Assembly (NCBI GenBank): GCA_030424595.1
Contig: JAUHWG010000004.1
Location: 124,001-188,000, forward strand
Direction of reading: 5' to 3'
Length of the DNA stretch: 64,000 nt
DNA from: Polyangia bacterium
Lineage (GTDB): Bacteria > Myxococcota_A > Polyangia > Nannocystales > Nannocystaceae
Shown: piece after piece, positions 51,443 to 60,278 of the stretch
Position numbering within the stretch: position 1 is the stretch's first letter
How the letters are laid out: each line of letters starts with the position of its first letter
Made by a program: the position numbers and the translations under genes
Notes under the pieces: generated by a model
Told to the model about the DNA's origin: nothing
What the model saw: only the letters and a program-made list of their open reading frames with translations
The model's database searches: none

Positions 51443-51562
51443 CTCGATCGCCTCAAGCTCCGGCGCTCGATCAACGGCCGCGTGAAGGTCTTCGAGAACA
51501 AGCGCGGCTACGACGAAGCGACGCATGTCCTGAGCCACGTCTACAACCTCTTCCTCGGCGGC
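51443..51562 (+). pseudogene. Probable transposase N-terminal fragment (IS1380/IS4-like)
   Basis: A coherent 40-codon reading: LDRLKLRRSINGRVKVFENK then RGYDEATHVLSHVYNLFLGG. It resembles the start of DDE transposases of the IS1380 kind (the HVL...YN.L.GG pattern preceding a LEDIE-type segment). It is cut at 51562, exactly where the right arm of the inverted repeat begins. No catalytic region remains. Family call is from memory of the motif, not a search. Confidence 0.45.
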
Positions 51563-52000
51563 AGCTTCGTGCTCGGTGTTCTCACAGGCATTTCGGAGGC
51601 TCTCGATCGCTCGGACTTCGGCACGGACCGAAGTTCGACCGGCGATGCGCGTTGTTTCTCATCATCGTCGAGAGACTCGACGAGCATGTGTCGAGAGAAG
51701 GTCTGCGCTCGCGAGTCCTCTACGCACCCGGTAGCGGAGCCCAGGAAGACTTGCTCGGGCGAGCGAGGGGCGACGGGTGGGACGCAGCGGGAGGACCCGT
51801 GCCTCGCGCGGAGACACGCGTACCCTGTCTCTTCAAGCACGTCAGCCTATCCCGTGGCGAGCACGTGGCATGGGAGGACCCGCGTCCGCGAGGGACCCGC
51901 CTCGTCGCCCCTCGCCCGCCCGCCTACAGCCCCCAAGCTCCGCCCCTCGCCAAGCACGAGGTGAGCGCTCACCCACACGGACACAGCGCGAAGCGCGGAT
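51562..52000 (-). repeat. Right arm of the long inverted repeat
   Basis: Partner of the left arm. The 172-bp perfect core is 51753-51924; the outer palindrome GTGAGCGCTCAC recurs at 51961-51972. The two arms enclose about 270 bp. The arms carry open frames in several phases (because of the GC bias) but no convincing gene. Confidence 0.9.
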
Positions 52001-52242
52001 GTCTCGACACCTGCGCCCTCGCGAGCTGCGGCGACGGCTTTGTCCAGGCCGACGTTGAGGTCTGTGATGACGGTGTCAACGGCGGCGGCGGTGGCTATCA
52101 GGGGGGCGACGGTGGAGGTGTCAACGGTGGTCAGACCCACGCCTACGGAAAGGGCGGTCTCAGCCACAACACGGGCGCCAACGCGGCAGGCGAGGACGGT
52201 GTTCACACAGGTCCCAGACAGGTCGTGATCACCAAGCTCTAG
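51994..52242 (+). pseudogene. Fragment of a DUF4215-type Cys-rich protein
   Basis: Reads GCLDTCALASCGDGFVQADV then EVCDDGVNGG, the CGDG-x-V...ECDDG motif of DUF4215 repeats, which myxobacterial surface proteins carry in many copies. Downstream the frame turns into Gly-rich sequence and stops at 52242. The start is lost: upstream sequence belongs to the inverted repeat arm. Likely what remains of a larger gene cut by the repeat. Confidence 0.6.
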
Positions 52243-52434
52243 AGCTCGGACCGTGAGCTTCGAGCTCGCTCGCGGCGGCGGCGGGACCTGGCCGCCACGG
52301 CCCGCTCCCGTCCGCTCTCGCGATCGTCTGGGGTTCGAGCGAGCGGGGACGCTCGCCCGGCGCCGCGCGAACGCGAGCCGTTGAAACGCCAGCTCAGATC
52401 ATCCGTTGATGGCACCCTCAGAGGAGAGGTGAGC

Positions 52435-54117
52435 ATGGTCGAGCTGGCAGATCGAGGGGACAGTGCGGGCGCGGAGGCGGAGGCCTCAGCGCTGGATCTC
52501 GAGATCGCGATCGTCGGAGGCGGCGTCGCGGGCTCCTACTGCGCGTGGCGGCTCTTAGAGGACGATCCAAAGCGGCGTGTCGGGCTCTTTGAGCTCAGCT
52601 CGCGGATCGGCGGTCGGCTCTTCTCGCGCAACCTCCCGGGCATGCCCAACGTCGTCGCGGAGCTCGGCGGGATGCGCTACATCCCCGAGGCTCAGCGGCT
52701 TATCGGCGGGGTGATCGACCACCTCGGGCTGGCGTCGCGGGCCTTCCTCCGCGGCGTTGACAACCCCGACGGTGACGGCAACAACCTCTTCTTCCTCCGG
52801 CGCAAGCACATGCGAATGCGCGACCTGGCGGAGGAGGCGGCGGATCGCTACCACATGGAGTGGCACGAGCGCGGCAAGACGCCCGACGAGATCCTGGAGT
52901 ACATGACCAAGACCTACATCCCCGACGGTGAGGGGATGGGGATCGCCGAGCAGGCTGAGCGCCTGGTCTTCGGCCAGCCGCTCTACAGCCACGGCTTTTG
53001 GAACCTGCTCTACCGGGTGCTCTCGTCGGAGGCCTACGCCTTCGTCCGCGACGCGGGCGGCTACGACACGAGCGTCGCCAACGGCAACGCGGCCTCGTCG
53101 CTCCAGGTCGATCAATTTCACGACGGCGTCCGCTACCGGACCCTCGTCGGCGGGATGGACCAGCTCCCGCGCTCGCTGGCGGCCGGCTTCGCCGAGACGG
53201 CGAAGCGCGAGCAGGGGCGGGAGTCCCTCTTCACCGGCCATCGCCTGCTCCGCTTCGAGCGCTGCCCGGAGGGCGCCCCGCGGCGCTATCGCCTGCTCTT
53301 CGCCTGCGAGGGCGGCGACGGGGAGCGGGTCGTCTACGCCGATCGGCTGATCCTGGCGATGCCGCGGCGGGGCCTCGAGCTCCTCGACCAGGGCAACTTC
53401 TTCTTCTCGCACCCGTGGGTCCAGGTCCACCTCCGCTCGGTGATCAAGCAGGCGGCGTTCAAGCTCTTCCTCGGCTACGACAGGCCGTGGTGGCGCGGGC
53501 TCGGGCTCGTCGCCGGTCACTCGGTGACGGACCTTCCGGTGCGCCAGACCTTCTACTTTCCGACCGAGGGCGAGGAGGAGGGGGCCGATCCCAGTAACAC
53601 CAATTCGCTGCTGATGGCCAGCTACGGCGATGACGCCTCGGCCGCGTTTTGGAAGGCGTTCGAGGGGGGCGCTCCTTTTACGGGCGAGAGCAACCCCTTC
53701 CTCGGCGAGGGTGAAGATCCGCTCGACGCCCGCGACGTCGGCCAGGTCACCGAGACCATGGTCGGCGCGATCCAGGGCCTGCTGCGCCAGGTCCACGGTC
53801 TGCGCGAGATCCCAAGGCCCTACACCGCCGCGTTCCAGGACTGGGGCACCGACCCCCACGGCGCCGCTTGGCACGCTTGGAAGGCCGGCTTTCGCTACTG
53901 GGAGGTGATGAAGCGGATGCGTAAGCCGCTCGACCCGAGCTGGTCGACCGCCGACGAGATCTGTCCCGACGAGCAGATCCATATCTGCGGCGAGGCCTAC
54001 TCCAACGTCCAGAGCTGGGTCGAGGGGGCGCTCCAGACCGCCGAGCATGTGCTCTGTGATCACCTCGGCCTCGCGCGTCCGAGCTGGCTCGACCCGGACT
54101 ACGATCTCGGGCCCTAG
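52435..54117 (+). CDS. FAD-dependent flavin amine oxidase
   Basis: 560 aa. AGGAGAGG lies 5 nt before the ATG at 52435. The N-terminal dinucleotide site is VGGGVAGSYCAWRL, and FELSSRIGGRLFS is the second FAD-binding motif. The C-terminal part has ICGEAYSNVQSWVEGALQTAE, the FAD-closing helix of monoamine oxidases. No signal peptide. Substrate is unclear: the substrate domain (YDTSVANGNAASSLQ and LVGGMDQLPRSLAAGF) resembles L-amino-acid and tryptophan oxidases. It follows the rearranged region and precedes DUF4291. Confidence 0.88.
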   Translation: MVELADRGDSAGAEAEASALDLEIAIVGGGVAGSYCAWRLLEDDPKRRVGLFELSSRIGGRLFSRNLPGMPNVVAELGGMRYIPEAQRLIGGVIDHLGLASRAFLRGVDNPDGDGNNLFFLRRKHMRMRDLAEEAADRYHMEWHERGKTPDEILEYMTKTYIPDGEGMGIAEQAERLVFGQPLYSHGFWNLLYRVLSSEAYAFVRDAGGYDTSVANGNAASSLQVDQFHDGVRYRTLVGGMDQLPRSLAAGFAETAKREQGRESLFTGHRLLRFERCPEGAPRRYRLLFACEGGDGERVVYADRLILAMPRRGLELLDQGNFFFSHPWVQVHLRSVIKQAAFKLFLGYDRPWWRGLGLVAGHSVTDLPVRQTFYFPTEGEEEGADPSNTNSLLMASYGDDASAAFWKAFEGGAPFTGESNPFLGEGEDPLDARDVGQVTETMVGAIQGLLRQVHGLREIPRPYTAAFQDWGTDPHGAAWHAWKAGFRYWEVMKRMRKPLDPSWSTADEICPDEQIHICGEAYSNVQSWVEGALQTAEHVLCDHLGLARPSWLDPDYDLGP

Positions 54118-54385
54118 CAGCCCTGCAATAGGCGCTCTGCGAGGGGCAAAAAGGTGCTCCGATTATTCGCTGTGAACGGTCGCGTCGGCGCTATCAGCCG
54201 ACGACAGATTATGCATATTTGGTCGTTCTACGTCGTAGACGAATGTCAGCGCTACGATCGTACGCTTCGACGAAGAGGGCGACTCATCCCCGGCCGAGTG
54301 GCATCGCTCGCAGTCGCACGCCGGGCTCCTCGGGGCTTGGCGGCGCTTGCAGGGCTTTGCATGATAGTGTAGATGGAACACTATT
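54118..54385. other. 268-bp intergenic region with regulatory-looking palindromes
   Basis: Less GC-rich than the rest. It contains a 13-bp palindrome tctacgtcgtaga (54227-54239) and, at its end, the operator-like dyad described separately. A weak promoter candidate is TTGGCG (54337-54342), 17 bp, CATGAT (54360-54365), whose -10 overlaps the dyad. Confidence 0.55.
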
Positions 54386-54388
54386 ATG
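54360..54388 (+). promoter_or_regulatory. Operator-like inverted repeat overlapping the DUF4291 start codon
   Basis: catgatagtgt (54360-54370) and acactattatg (54378-54388) are inverted 11-mers with one mismatch and a 7-nt centre (agatgga). The right arm contains the start ATG, and the centre holds the only GGA that could serve as ribosome site. Fits a repressor operator or an RNA hairpin hiding the start. Confidence 0.6.
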
Positions 54389-55057
54389 GCACGGGTAAAG
54401 AGCTGGAACACCGTGAGCTACCACGAGCAGGTCGCTCGTTGGCCGCGGGAGGGTCGGCACATCATGGCCCACTACGACGACGACTCGATCGTCGTCTACC
54501 AGGCCTATCGTCCGAGCATCGGCGAGTACGCGGCGGAGCATCAGCGCTTCGGCGGCGATTGGTCGTTCTCGCGGATGAGCTGGATCAAGCCCAATTTCCT
54601 GTGGATGATGTATCGCTGCGGCTGGGCCGAGAAGCGGGGGCAGGAGGTGGTGTTGGCGATCCGTCTCGACCGGCGCGGCTTTGACGAGATCCTCGCGGCG
54701 GCTGTGCACTCCAGCCACGACGCCGACGCCTACCCGAGCCACGCGGCGTGGAAGGAGCGGGTCGCCTCCTCGGATGTCCGCCTCCAGTGGGATCCCGACC
54801 ACGATCCGACGGGGGCCAAGGTGGCCCGGCGGGCGGTCCAGCTCGGGCTGCGCGGGCCAGTCCTCCGCGACTACGCGACCCGCTTCTGCCTCGGCATTGA
54901 GGACATCAGCGGCTTTGTCCGCGAGCAGGGAGCGCTCGTCCGCAGCGGTCGCCTGGATCATTTGGAGCTGCCGAGGGAGCGGGTCTACCCGGTCGACGAT
55001 CCCGCGGTCGCGCGACACCTGGGGCTCTCGCCGTGGCCTGACTCGCGCGCGGGGTGA
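54386..55057 (+). CDS. DUF4291 domain protein
   Basis: 223 aa, near the family's usual length. Diagnostic segments are YDDDSIVVYQAYRPSIGEYA, MSWIKPNFLWMMYRCGWAEK and QEVVLAIRLDRRGFDEIL, then LQWDPDHDPTGAKVARRAVQ and QLGLRGPVLRDYA. The family has no assigned biochemical role. Its start codon is inside the palindrome described above, suggesting tight control. It shares direction with the amine oxidase 268 bp upstream. Confidence 0.88.
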   Translation: MARVKSWNTVSYHEQVARWPREGRHIMAHYDDDSIVVYQAYRPSIGEYAAEHQRFGGDWSFSRMSWIKPNFLWMMYRCGWAEKRGQEVVLAIRLDRRGFDEILAAAVHSSHDADAYPSHAAWKERVASSDVRLQWDPDHDPTGAKVARRAVQLGLRGPVLRDYATRFCLGIEDISGFVREQGALVRSGRLDHLELPRERVYPVDDPAVARHLGLSPWPDSRAG

Positions 55058-55301
55058 CGACCGGCGCTGAGGTCGGCGAGGCCCAACCGGCCCCAACCGG
55101 CGGGAGTCGGTCTTCACGCTGCGCGATGAGCAGGGCCCGGCCGGACCTGCGTAAGGGCGAGCACGAGCGGGTCCATCGACAGCTCTGGATCATGACGTCC
55201 GGCGGCTTGGAGATCTGCGCCATCATCCGCTCGTCGTCGCTCGTCGTCGCTCGCGGACGGTCTAGGAGCGCGTGGGGGCAGGGGCTATCATCCGCGGGAC
55301 G

Positions 55302-56615
55302 ATGACCGACGAGCGCAAGCTGCCGACCGGGCGCCTCGGGCGTTGGGCGCGGATGGCCGGGGCCGGGGCGAGGGCTGGGGCGAGCATGCTCCTCGGGCGT
55401 GATGACGACGCCGCCGCGCTCCGGGCTGCGGAGGCGCTCGGGACCCTCCGCGGGCTGGCGGCGAAGGTCGGGCAGATGGCCTCCTACGTCGACGGCCTCC
55501 TCCCCGAGGAGCAGCGCGAGCGCTACGAGCGGGCCCTCGGCGGGCTCCAGGCGAAGGCCCCGTCGTCGCCTGCGGCGGCGGTCCGCGGCCTCGTCGAGGA
55601 GGAGCTCGGGGCGCCGCTCGGGACCCTCTTCGCCGAGTGGGATGAGCAGCCCTTCGCGTCGGCGTCGATAGGCCAGGTCCACCGGGCGCGCCTCGACGAC
55701 GGGCGCGAGGTCGCGGTGAAGGTGCAGCACCCCGGGATCGCCGCGGCCCTGGAGGGGGACCTCTCCGGGGCCGGCGTGCTCGAGGCGGCGCTGGGCCTCT
55801 TCGGGATGCGCGCGTTGGGCTCGGGTCAGATGCTCAGCGAGGTCCGCGCGCGCTTCCGCGAGGAGCTCGACTACACCCTAGAGGCCGCCCGCCAGCGCCA
55901 CTTCGCGGAGATCCACGCCGGCGATCCGACGATCCGGATCCCGACGATCATCGGCGAGCGCTCGAGCGCCCGGGTGCTCACCTCGGAGCTGGCCTCGGGG
56001 CTATCTTTGGAGGAGGCGAGCCGGGCGGGCGAGGCGGAGCGGGCCGCGTGGTGCGAGACCCTGTGGCGCTTCGTCTACAAGGGGACGATCGTCGGCGGCA
56101 TCTTCAACGCCGATCCCCACCCCGGGAACTACTTCTTCGGCGCGGACGGGGTCGTCACCTTCCTCGACTTCGGCTGCGTCCAGCTCGCCGAGCCCGGCCG
56201 TCAGGAGTACGCCTGTCAGCTCCACCGGGCGGCCGCAGACGGCGATGAGGCGGCCTTTGAGCGCTCCGCGCGGCAGATGCTCGGGACCCGCGGCGGCGCC
56301 TACGAGGACCGGGTGCTCGAGTATCTCCGGCGGGCGTTCAAGCCCCAGCGCGAGTCGCCGTTTCGGATCTCGCGCGAGTACGTCGCCGACCTGGTCGCGA
56401 CGATGAAGGGACTGGTGCTCGCCGCCCGCAAGGACCCGGATGGCTCGGTCGTCGCGCTCCCGCCGGGGGTCTTCTTCATGAACCGCCTCCAGTTCGGCTT
56501 TTACTCGGTGCTCGCGCGGCTCGACGCCGAGGTCGACTATGCGACGCTCGAGCGGGGCTTTCTCGACCTGCCGAAGCGACCGCCGCCGCCGTTCCCGACG
56601 ACGAGCGCGGGCTGA
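55302..56615 (+). CDS. ABC1/UbiB family atypical kinase
   Basis: 437 aa. ABC1 hallmarks: KVGQMASY (KxGQ), ASIGQVHRA (Ala-rich loop, replacing the Gly-rich loop), VAVKVQHPG, NADPHPGN (ADPxxGN) and FLDFG. These proteins (UbiB, Coq8/ADCK) are ATPases supporting isoprenoid-lipid, often quinone, biosynthesis. No ubi or men gene is adjacent. No C-terminal membrane anchor is evident, unlike UbiB. ATG at 55302, after a 244-bp spacer of short CGTCGT/CAACCGG repeats without features. Confidence 0.92.
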   Translation: MTDERKLPTGRLGRWARMAGAGARAGASMLLGRDDDAAALRAAEALGTLRGLAAKVGQMASYVDGLLPEEQRERYERALGGLQAKAPSSPAAAVRGLVEEELGAPLGTLFAEWDEQPFASASIGQVHRARLDDGREVAVKVQHPGIAAALEGDLSGAGVLEAALGLFGMRALGSGQMLSEVRARFREELDYTLEAARQRHFAEIHAGDPTIRIPTIIGERSSARVLTSELASGLSLEEASRAGEAERAAWCETLWRFVYKGTIVGGIFNADPHPGNYFFGADGVVTFLDFGCVQLAEPGRQEYACQLHRAAADGDEAAFERSARQMLGTRGGAYEDRVLEYLRRAFKPQRESPFRISREYVADLVATMKGLVLAARKDPDGSVVALPPGVFFMNRLQFGFYSVLARLDAEVDYATLERGFLDLPKRPPPPFPTTSAG

Positions 56616-57007
56616 AGCTCCTTCCTGTGCACTCCTGGGTGTACGTGCCGCGGTCGCCGACCTCTGGGCGTTCGCCAGAGCGCAGCGGTGCAGGATCGTG
56701 CTCGACGCTCCGATGGCGAAGGTCTCGCTCGTCCTTGGGTCGCGGGCCTGACGACGCTCGCTCGAGGCGACGCGATCGCCGTTCCCCGCCGGATCGGGGA
56801 GCGGGGCGGTGCCGGGGTCTTGGGGTCGGCACCGCGGAGCGACGACCCCTGCGATCGTCCTCGCCATGACTCTGCACATCGGCGTGAGCGGGGTGAACTC
56901 GCGCCTACGCGGGGTTATTCGCGGTTGATGCGCGACGCTCGGAGAGGTCGCGAGATCGTAGACTAGGGCGGCCGGCGAGCCATCGAGCTCGGCGGACCGG
57001 GTGCTCG
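56616..57007. other. 392-bp intergenic region
   Basis: Between the ABC1 gene and the TPR kinase. I see no gene, clear promoter or hairpin; a GC-rich spacer that presumably carries the kinase promoter, with a slightly AT-richer part (gcggggttattcgcggttgatg) at about 56908. Confidence 0.5.
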
Positions 57008-60000
57008 ATGGCGGAGAGGACAGGGGAGAGCGAGACGGCCCGCGCGGCGGAGCGCGCAGGGGAGGGCTTTGCGAGCTCCGTGAGCCCGGGCAGCGCGGAG
57101 AGCCACATGCCGACGCTCATCGCGGTGAGCGAGTCGGCGGTCCATCATCGGCCGCCGGCTCCTGTAGCGGAGCTGCTGGAGCGCGGGTCTCTGGTCGATC
57201 GCTACGTGATCCTCGGCCGCCTCGGCGCCGGCGGTATGGGGGTCGTCTACGCGGCCTTTGATCCGGAGCTCGACCGGAGGGTCGCGCTCAAGCTGCTCCT
57301 CTCGGCCAAGGCGCGCGAGGAGGATCGCACCCGCCTCCTCCGCGAGGCCCAGGCGATGGCCCGCCTCCAGCACCCGAACGTGGTCGCCGTCTACGACGTC
57401 GGGCTCCTCGGCGACCAGGTGTGGACGGCGATGGAGCTGGTCGAGGGGGTGACGCTCTCCGCCTGGCTCAAGGCCGCCCCGCGCTCCTGGCGGGAGGTGC
57501 TGGCGGTGATGGAGGCGGTCGCCGAGGGCCTCTCCGCGGCCCACCTCGCCGGCCTCATCCACCGCGACATTAAGCCCGACAACGTGATGATCGGCGATGA
57601 CGGGCGGGTCCGCGTCGTCGACTTCGGCCTCGCCCGCGCCGACGATGCGGAGGCCTCTCGCCATGCTGAGGCCAGCGGCACGGTCCGGCCTGGGCGGAGC
57701 TCGGAGGCGGATCGGATGCTCGCCGAGGAGTCGGGGCGGAGCATGCGTGGAGAGACGGACTCTGTGGCGGACGCGCTCGTCAGTCAGCTCTCGTCCGAGA
57801 GCCGGAGCGCCCTGCGGACCGAGCTCACCCACGAGGGCTCGATCATTGGCACCCCCGCCTACATGGCCCCAGAGCAATTCTCCGGCTCCGCGGGAGACGC
57901 CCGCGCGGATCAGTTCAGCTGGTGCGTGACCTGCTGGGAGGCGCTCTACGGCGGGCGCCCCTTCGCCGGCGAGTCGATAGGCCAGCTGGTGATGGCGGTG
58001 TCCTCGGCGACCCCCGAGCAGGCGGAGTCGGCGAGCGTGCCGAGGTGGTTGCGGCGGGTGTTGCTCCGCGGGCTGCGGGCGGCCTCTGAGGATCGCTACC
58101 CGACGATGGGGGCGTTGGTCGCGGCCCTGGAGCGGGGGCGGAGGCGGGCGCGGATGTTGCGGCGGGGGCTCGTCTTCGCGGTCTTCCTCGCCTGTCTGCT
58201 CGTCATCGTAGGCCTCTGGTGGGCGCAGCGCTCGGCGGCGCTCCACGCCTGTGAGGCGCGCGGGGACCAGATCGCCGAGGTCTGGAGCCCGACGGTCAGC
58301 GCCGCCGCCCTCCAAGCCTTCGTCGCGACGGGGCGTCCCTACGCCGCGCCCTCCCATCGGCAGGTGGTCGCCGAGCTCGACGACTACAGCGCCCGCTGGG
58401 CGGAGGCGGCCGAGGCGACCTGCGTCGAGATCGAGGTGACGGGGGAGCTGCGCGGCAGCCTCGGCGAGGCGATGAACGACTGTCTCGACGAGAGCAGGTT
58501 CGACCTCATGGCCGCGGTCGACAGGTTCGTCGAGGCCGACGACGATGTCCTCGAGCGAGCGGTGACGATCGCCTCGAGCCTGCCGCCGATCGACGCCTGT
58601 CGTGATCCGGTGATCGCCGGTCGGCGGCCGCCGAGCGCCGGCGAGGCGACGATCCGGCCGCTTCGCGAGGCGTTGGCGACGGCGAGGAGCCTCAGCCAGG
58701 CCGGCAAGGTCGACCGGGCGGCGGAGGAGCTAGGCGAGCTCTTACCGCGGCTTGAGGCCCAGGGGGTCGAGGAGCTGACGGCGCGGGGGTTGCTCGTGGC
58801 GGCCTTCGTCGACGGCGTCCGCGGCGATCTCGAGCGGGCCGAGGAGCGGGCGACGGCGGCCTTTGAGGGGGCGCTCGCCTGCGGCGCGGACGAGCTCGCG
58901 GGGCAGGCCGCCGAGGAGCTCGCGCACACCATCCGCGCCCGCGGTCGGCCGGACGAGGCGCTCCATTGGGTCGGCATCGCCAGAGCGATCGTCCGTCGCC
59001 TCGGCGAGGAGGAGGGGCTCTTCGCCGCGAGCATCGGCATTGTCGAAGGGGACGTCCAGGTCGACCGCGGCGACTACGAGGCCGCTCGCCTGGCGATCGA
59101 GCAGACCCTGGCGGTCGAGCGTCGCCTCCTCGGCCGCGAGCATCCCCGGGTCGGCAACACCCTCAACGCCCTCGGGATCGCCTTCGAGGTGCTCGGCGAT
59201 CTGGAGCGGGCGAAGTCGACGTACGAGGACTCGGGGCGGATCCTGGCGGCCTCGCTCGGCGATCGCCACCCGAGCGTCGCCAAGGTCGAGGAGAACCTCG
59301 GCAACATCGCCTGGGCCCGCGGCGAGCTCGACGACGCCCTCGCGCACCATCGCCGGGCGCTCGAGATCCGCGTCGCCTCGCGGGGACCAGACCACGCGAG
59401 CGTCGGCCTCTCGCACCTCAACCTCGGCAACGCGCTCTACGGCAAGGGAGATCTCGAGGGGGCGGAGGCGGCCTATCTCCGCGCCCGGGCGATCAGCGAG
59501 GCGGCGCTCGGCGAGGAGCACCCGCGGGTCGCCTACGCCCTGCTGAACCTGGGCGATGTCTACCTGCGGCGGGGCGATGTCGAGGCCGCCGAGCGCTCCT
59601 TTGACCGGGCCCTGGAGATCCGGGTCGCGACCTACGGCCGCGATCATCCCGACGTCGCCTTCGTCCTCACCAACGTGGGCAAGGCCGCGGCCGAGCGCGG
59701 CGATCTGGAGAGCGCGGAGGCGGCCTACCGCGAGGCGCTGACGACGATGGAGCGGTCCTACGGGCCAGACCATCACGAGCTGGTCGCGCCGCTGGTCGGG
59801 ATCGGCGATCTCGCGGTCACCCGCGGTCACCATGACGAGGCGCTCGAGGTGCTCGGGCGGGCCCTCGCGATCGCCGAGCGGGAGGTCGACGCCGACTCGC
59901 CCACCCTCGCCGAGCCGCTGATCGCCTACGGGCTCGCGGCGCTCGCGGGGGGTATGATCCCCGCGGCGAAGGCGACCCTGGAGCGGGCGTTGCGGGTGAC

Positions 60001-60211
60001 CGCAGGGGAGGATGTCGATCCGGAGCTGCGGGCGGCGGCCCTCTTCGCGGCGGCGAAGGTGCTGCGCGCCGGGGGTGAGGAGGTGCAGGCGCAGGAGCGG
60101 GGCCAGGGGGCGCTCGAGCTCTATCGCGGGCTCGGCGAGGAGTGGGCCGAGGACGTCGCGACCGTCGCGACGTGGCTCGCCGCCGACGCTGGATCAGCGC
60201 CGAGCGGCTGA
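57008..60211 (+). CDS. Ser/Thr protein kinase with transmembrane segment and TPR (kinesin-light-chain-type) sensor
   Basis: 1067 aa. Kinase domain residues 66-375: GAGGMG loop, Lys95 (ALKLLL), HRD (185-187, HRDIKPDN), DFG (205-207), APE (287-289). The activation segment from DFG to APE is 84 residues, about 50 longer than usual, with a Ser/Arg/Glu-rich insert. One membrane helix at 387-405 (LVFAVFLACLLVIVGLWW). The extracytoplasmic part starts with a helical segment, and at least ten TPRs run from about 560 to 1040 (for example GKVDRAAEELGELLPRLEAQ and KVEENLGNIAWARGELDDA). A protein-protein sensor kinase, known in many myxobacteria. Confidence 0.93.
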   Translation: MAERTGESETARAAERAGEGFASSVSPGSAESHMPTLIAVSESAVHHRPPAPVAELLERGSLVDRYVILGRLGAGGMGVVYAAFDPELDRRVALKLLLSAKAREEDRTRLLREAQAMARLQHPNVVAVYDVGLLGDQVWTAMELVEGVTLSAWLKAAPRSWREVLAVMEAVAEGLSAAHLAGLIHRDIKPDNVMIGDDGRVRVVDFGLARADDAEASRHAEASGTVRPGRSSEADRMLAEESGRSMRGETDSVADALVSQLSSESRSALRTELTHEGSIIGTPAYMAPEQFSGSAGDARADQFSWCVTCWEALYGGRPFAGESIGQLVMAVSSATPEQAESASVPRWLRRVLLRGLRAASEDRYPTMGALVAALERGRRRARMLRRGLVFAVFLACLLVIVGLWWAQRSAALHACEARGDQIAEVWSPTVSAAALQAFVATGRPYAAPSHRQVVAELDDYSARWAEAAEATCVEIEVTGELRGSLGEAMNDCLDESRFDLMAAVDRFVEADDDVLERAVTIASSLPPIDACRDPVIAGRRPPSAGEATIRPLREALATARSLSQAGKVDRAAEELGELLPRLEAQGVEELTARGLLVAAFVDGVRGDLERAEERATAAFEGALACGADELAGQAAEELAHTIRARGRPDEALHWVGIARAIVRRLGEEEGLFAASIGIVEGDVQVDRGDYEAARLAIEQTLAVERRLLGREHPRVGNTLNALGIAFEVLGDLERAKSTYEDSGRILAASLGDRHPSVAKVEENLGNIAWARGELDDALAHHRRALEIRVASRGPDHASVGLSHLNLGNALYGKGDLEGAEAAYLRARAISEAALGEEHPRVAYALLNLGDVYLRRGDVEAAERSFDRALEIRVATYGRDHPDVAFVLTNVGKAAAERGDLESAEAAYREALTTMERSYGPDHHELVAPLVGIGDLAVTRGHHDEALEVLGRALAIAEREVDADSPTLAEPLIAYGLAALAGGMIPAAKATLERALRVTAGEDVDPELRAAALFAAAKVLRAGGEEVQAQERGQGALELYRGLGEEWAEDVATVATWLAADAGSAPSG

Positions 60212-60275
60212 GCCCGGGGTCCGCAAGAAGACGTCGCGAACCCTGGCGGATGGTGTCGGGGGGCAGGACCCGGGC
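60212..60275. terminator. Long-loop hairpin between convergent genes
   Basis: gcccggggtcc (60212-60222) pairs with ggacccgggc (60266-60275), one bulge, around a 43-nt loop, in the short gap between the kinase and lipoprotein stops. Confidence 0.35.
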
Positions 60276-60278
60276 GGG

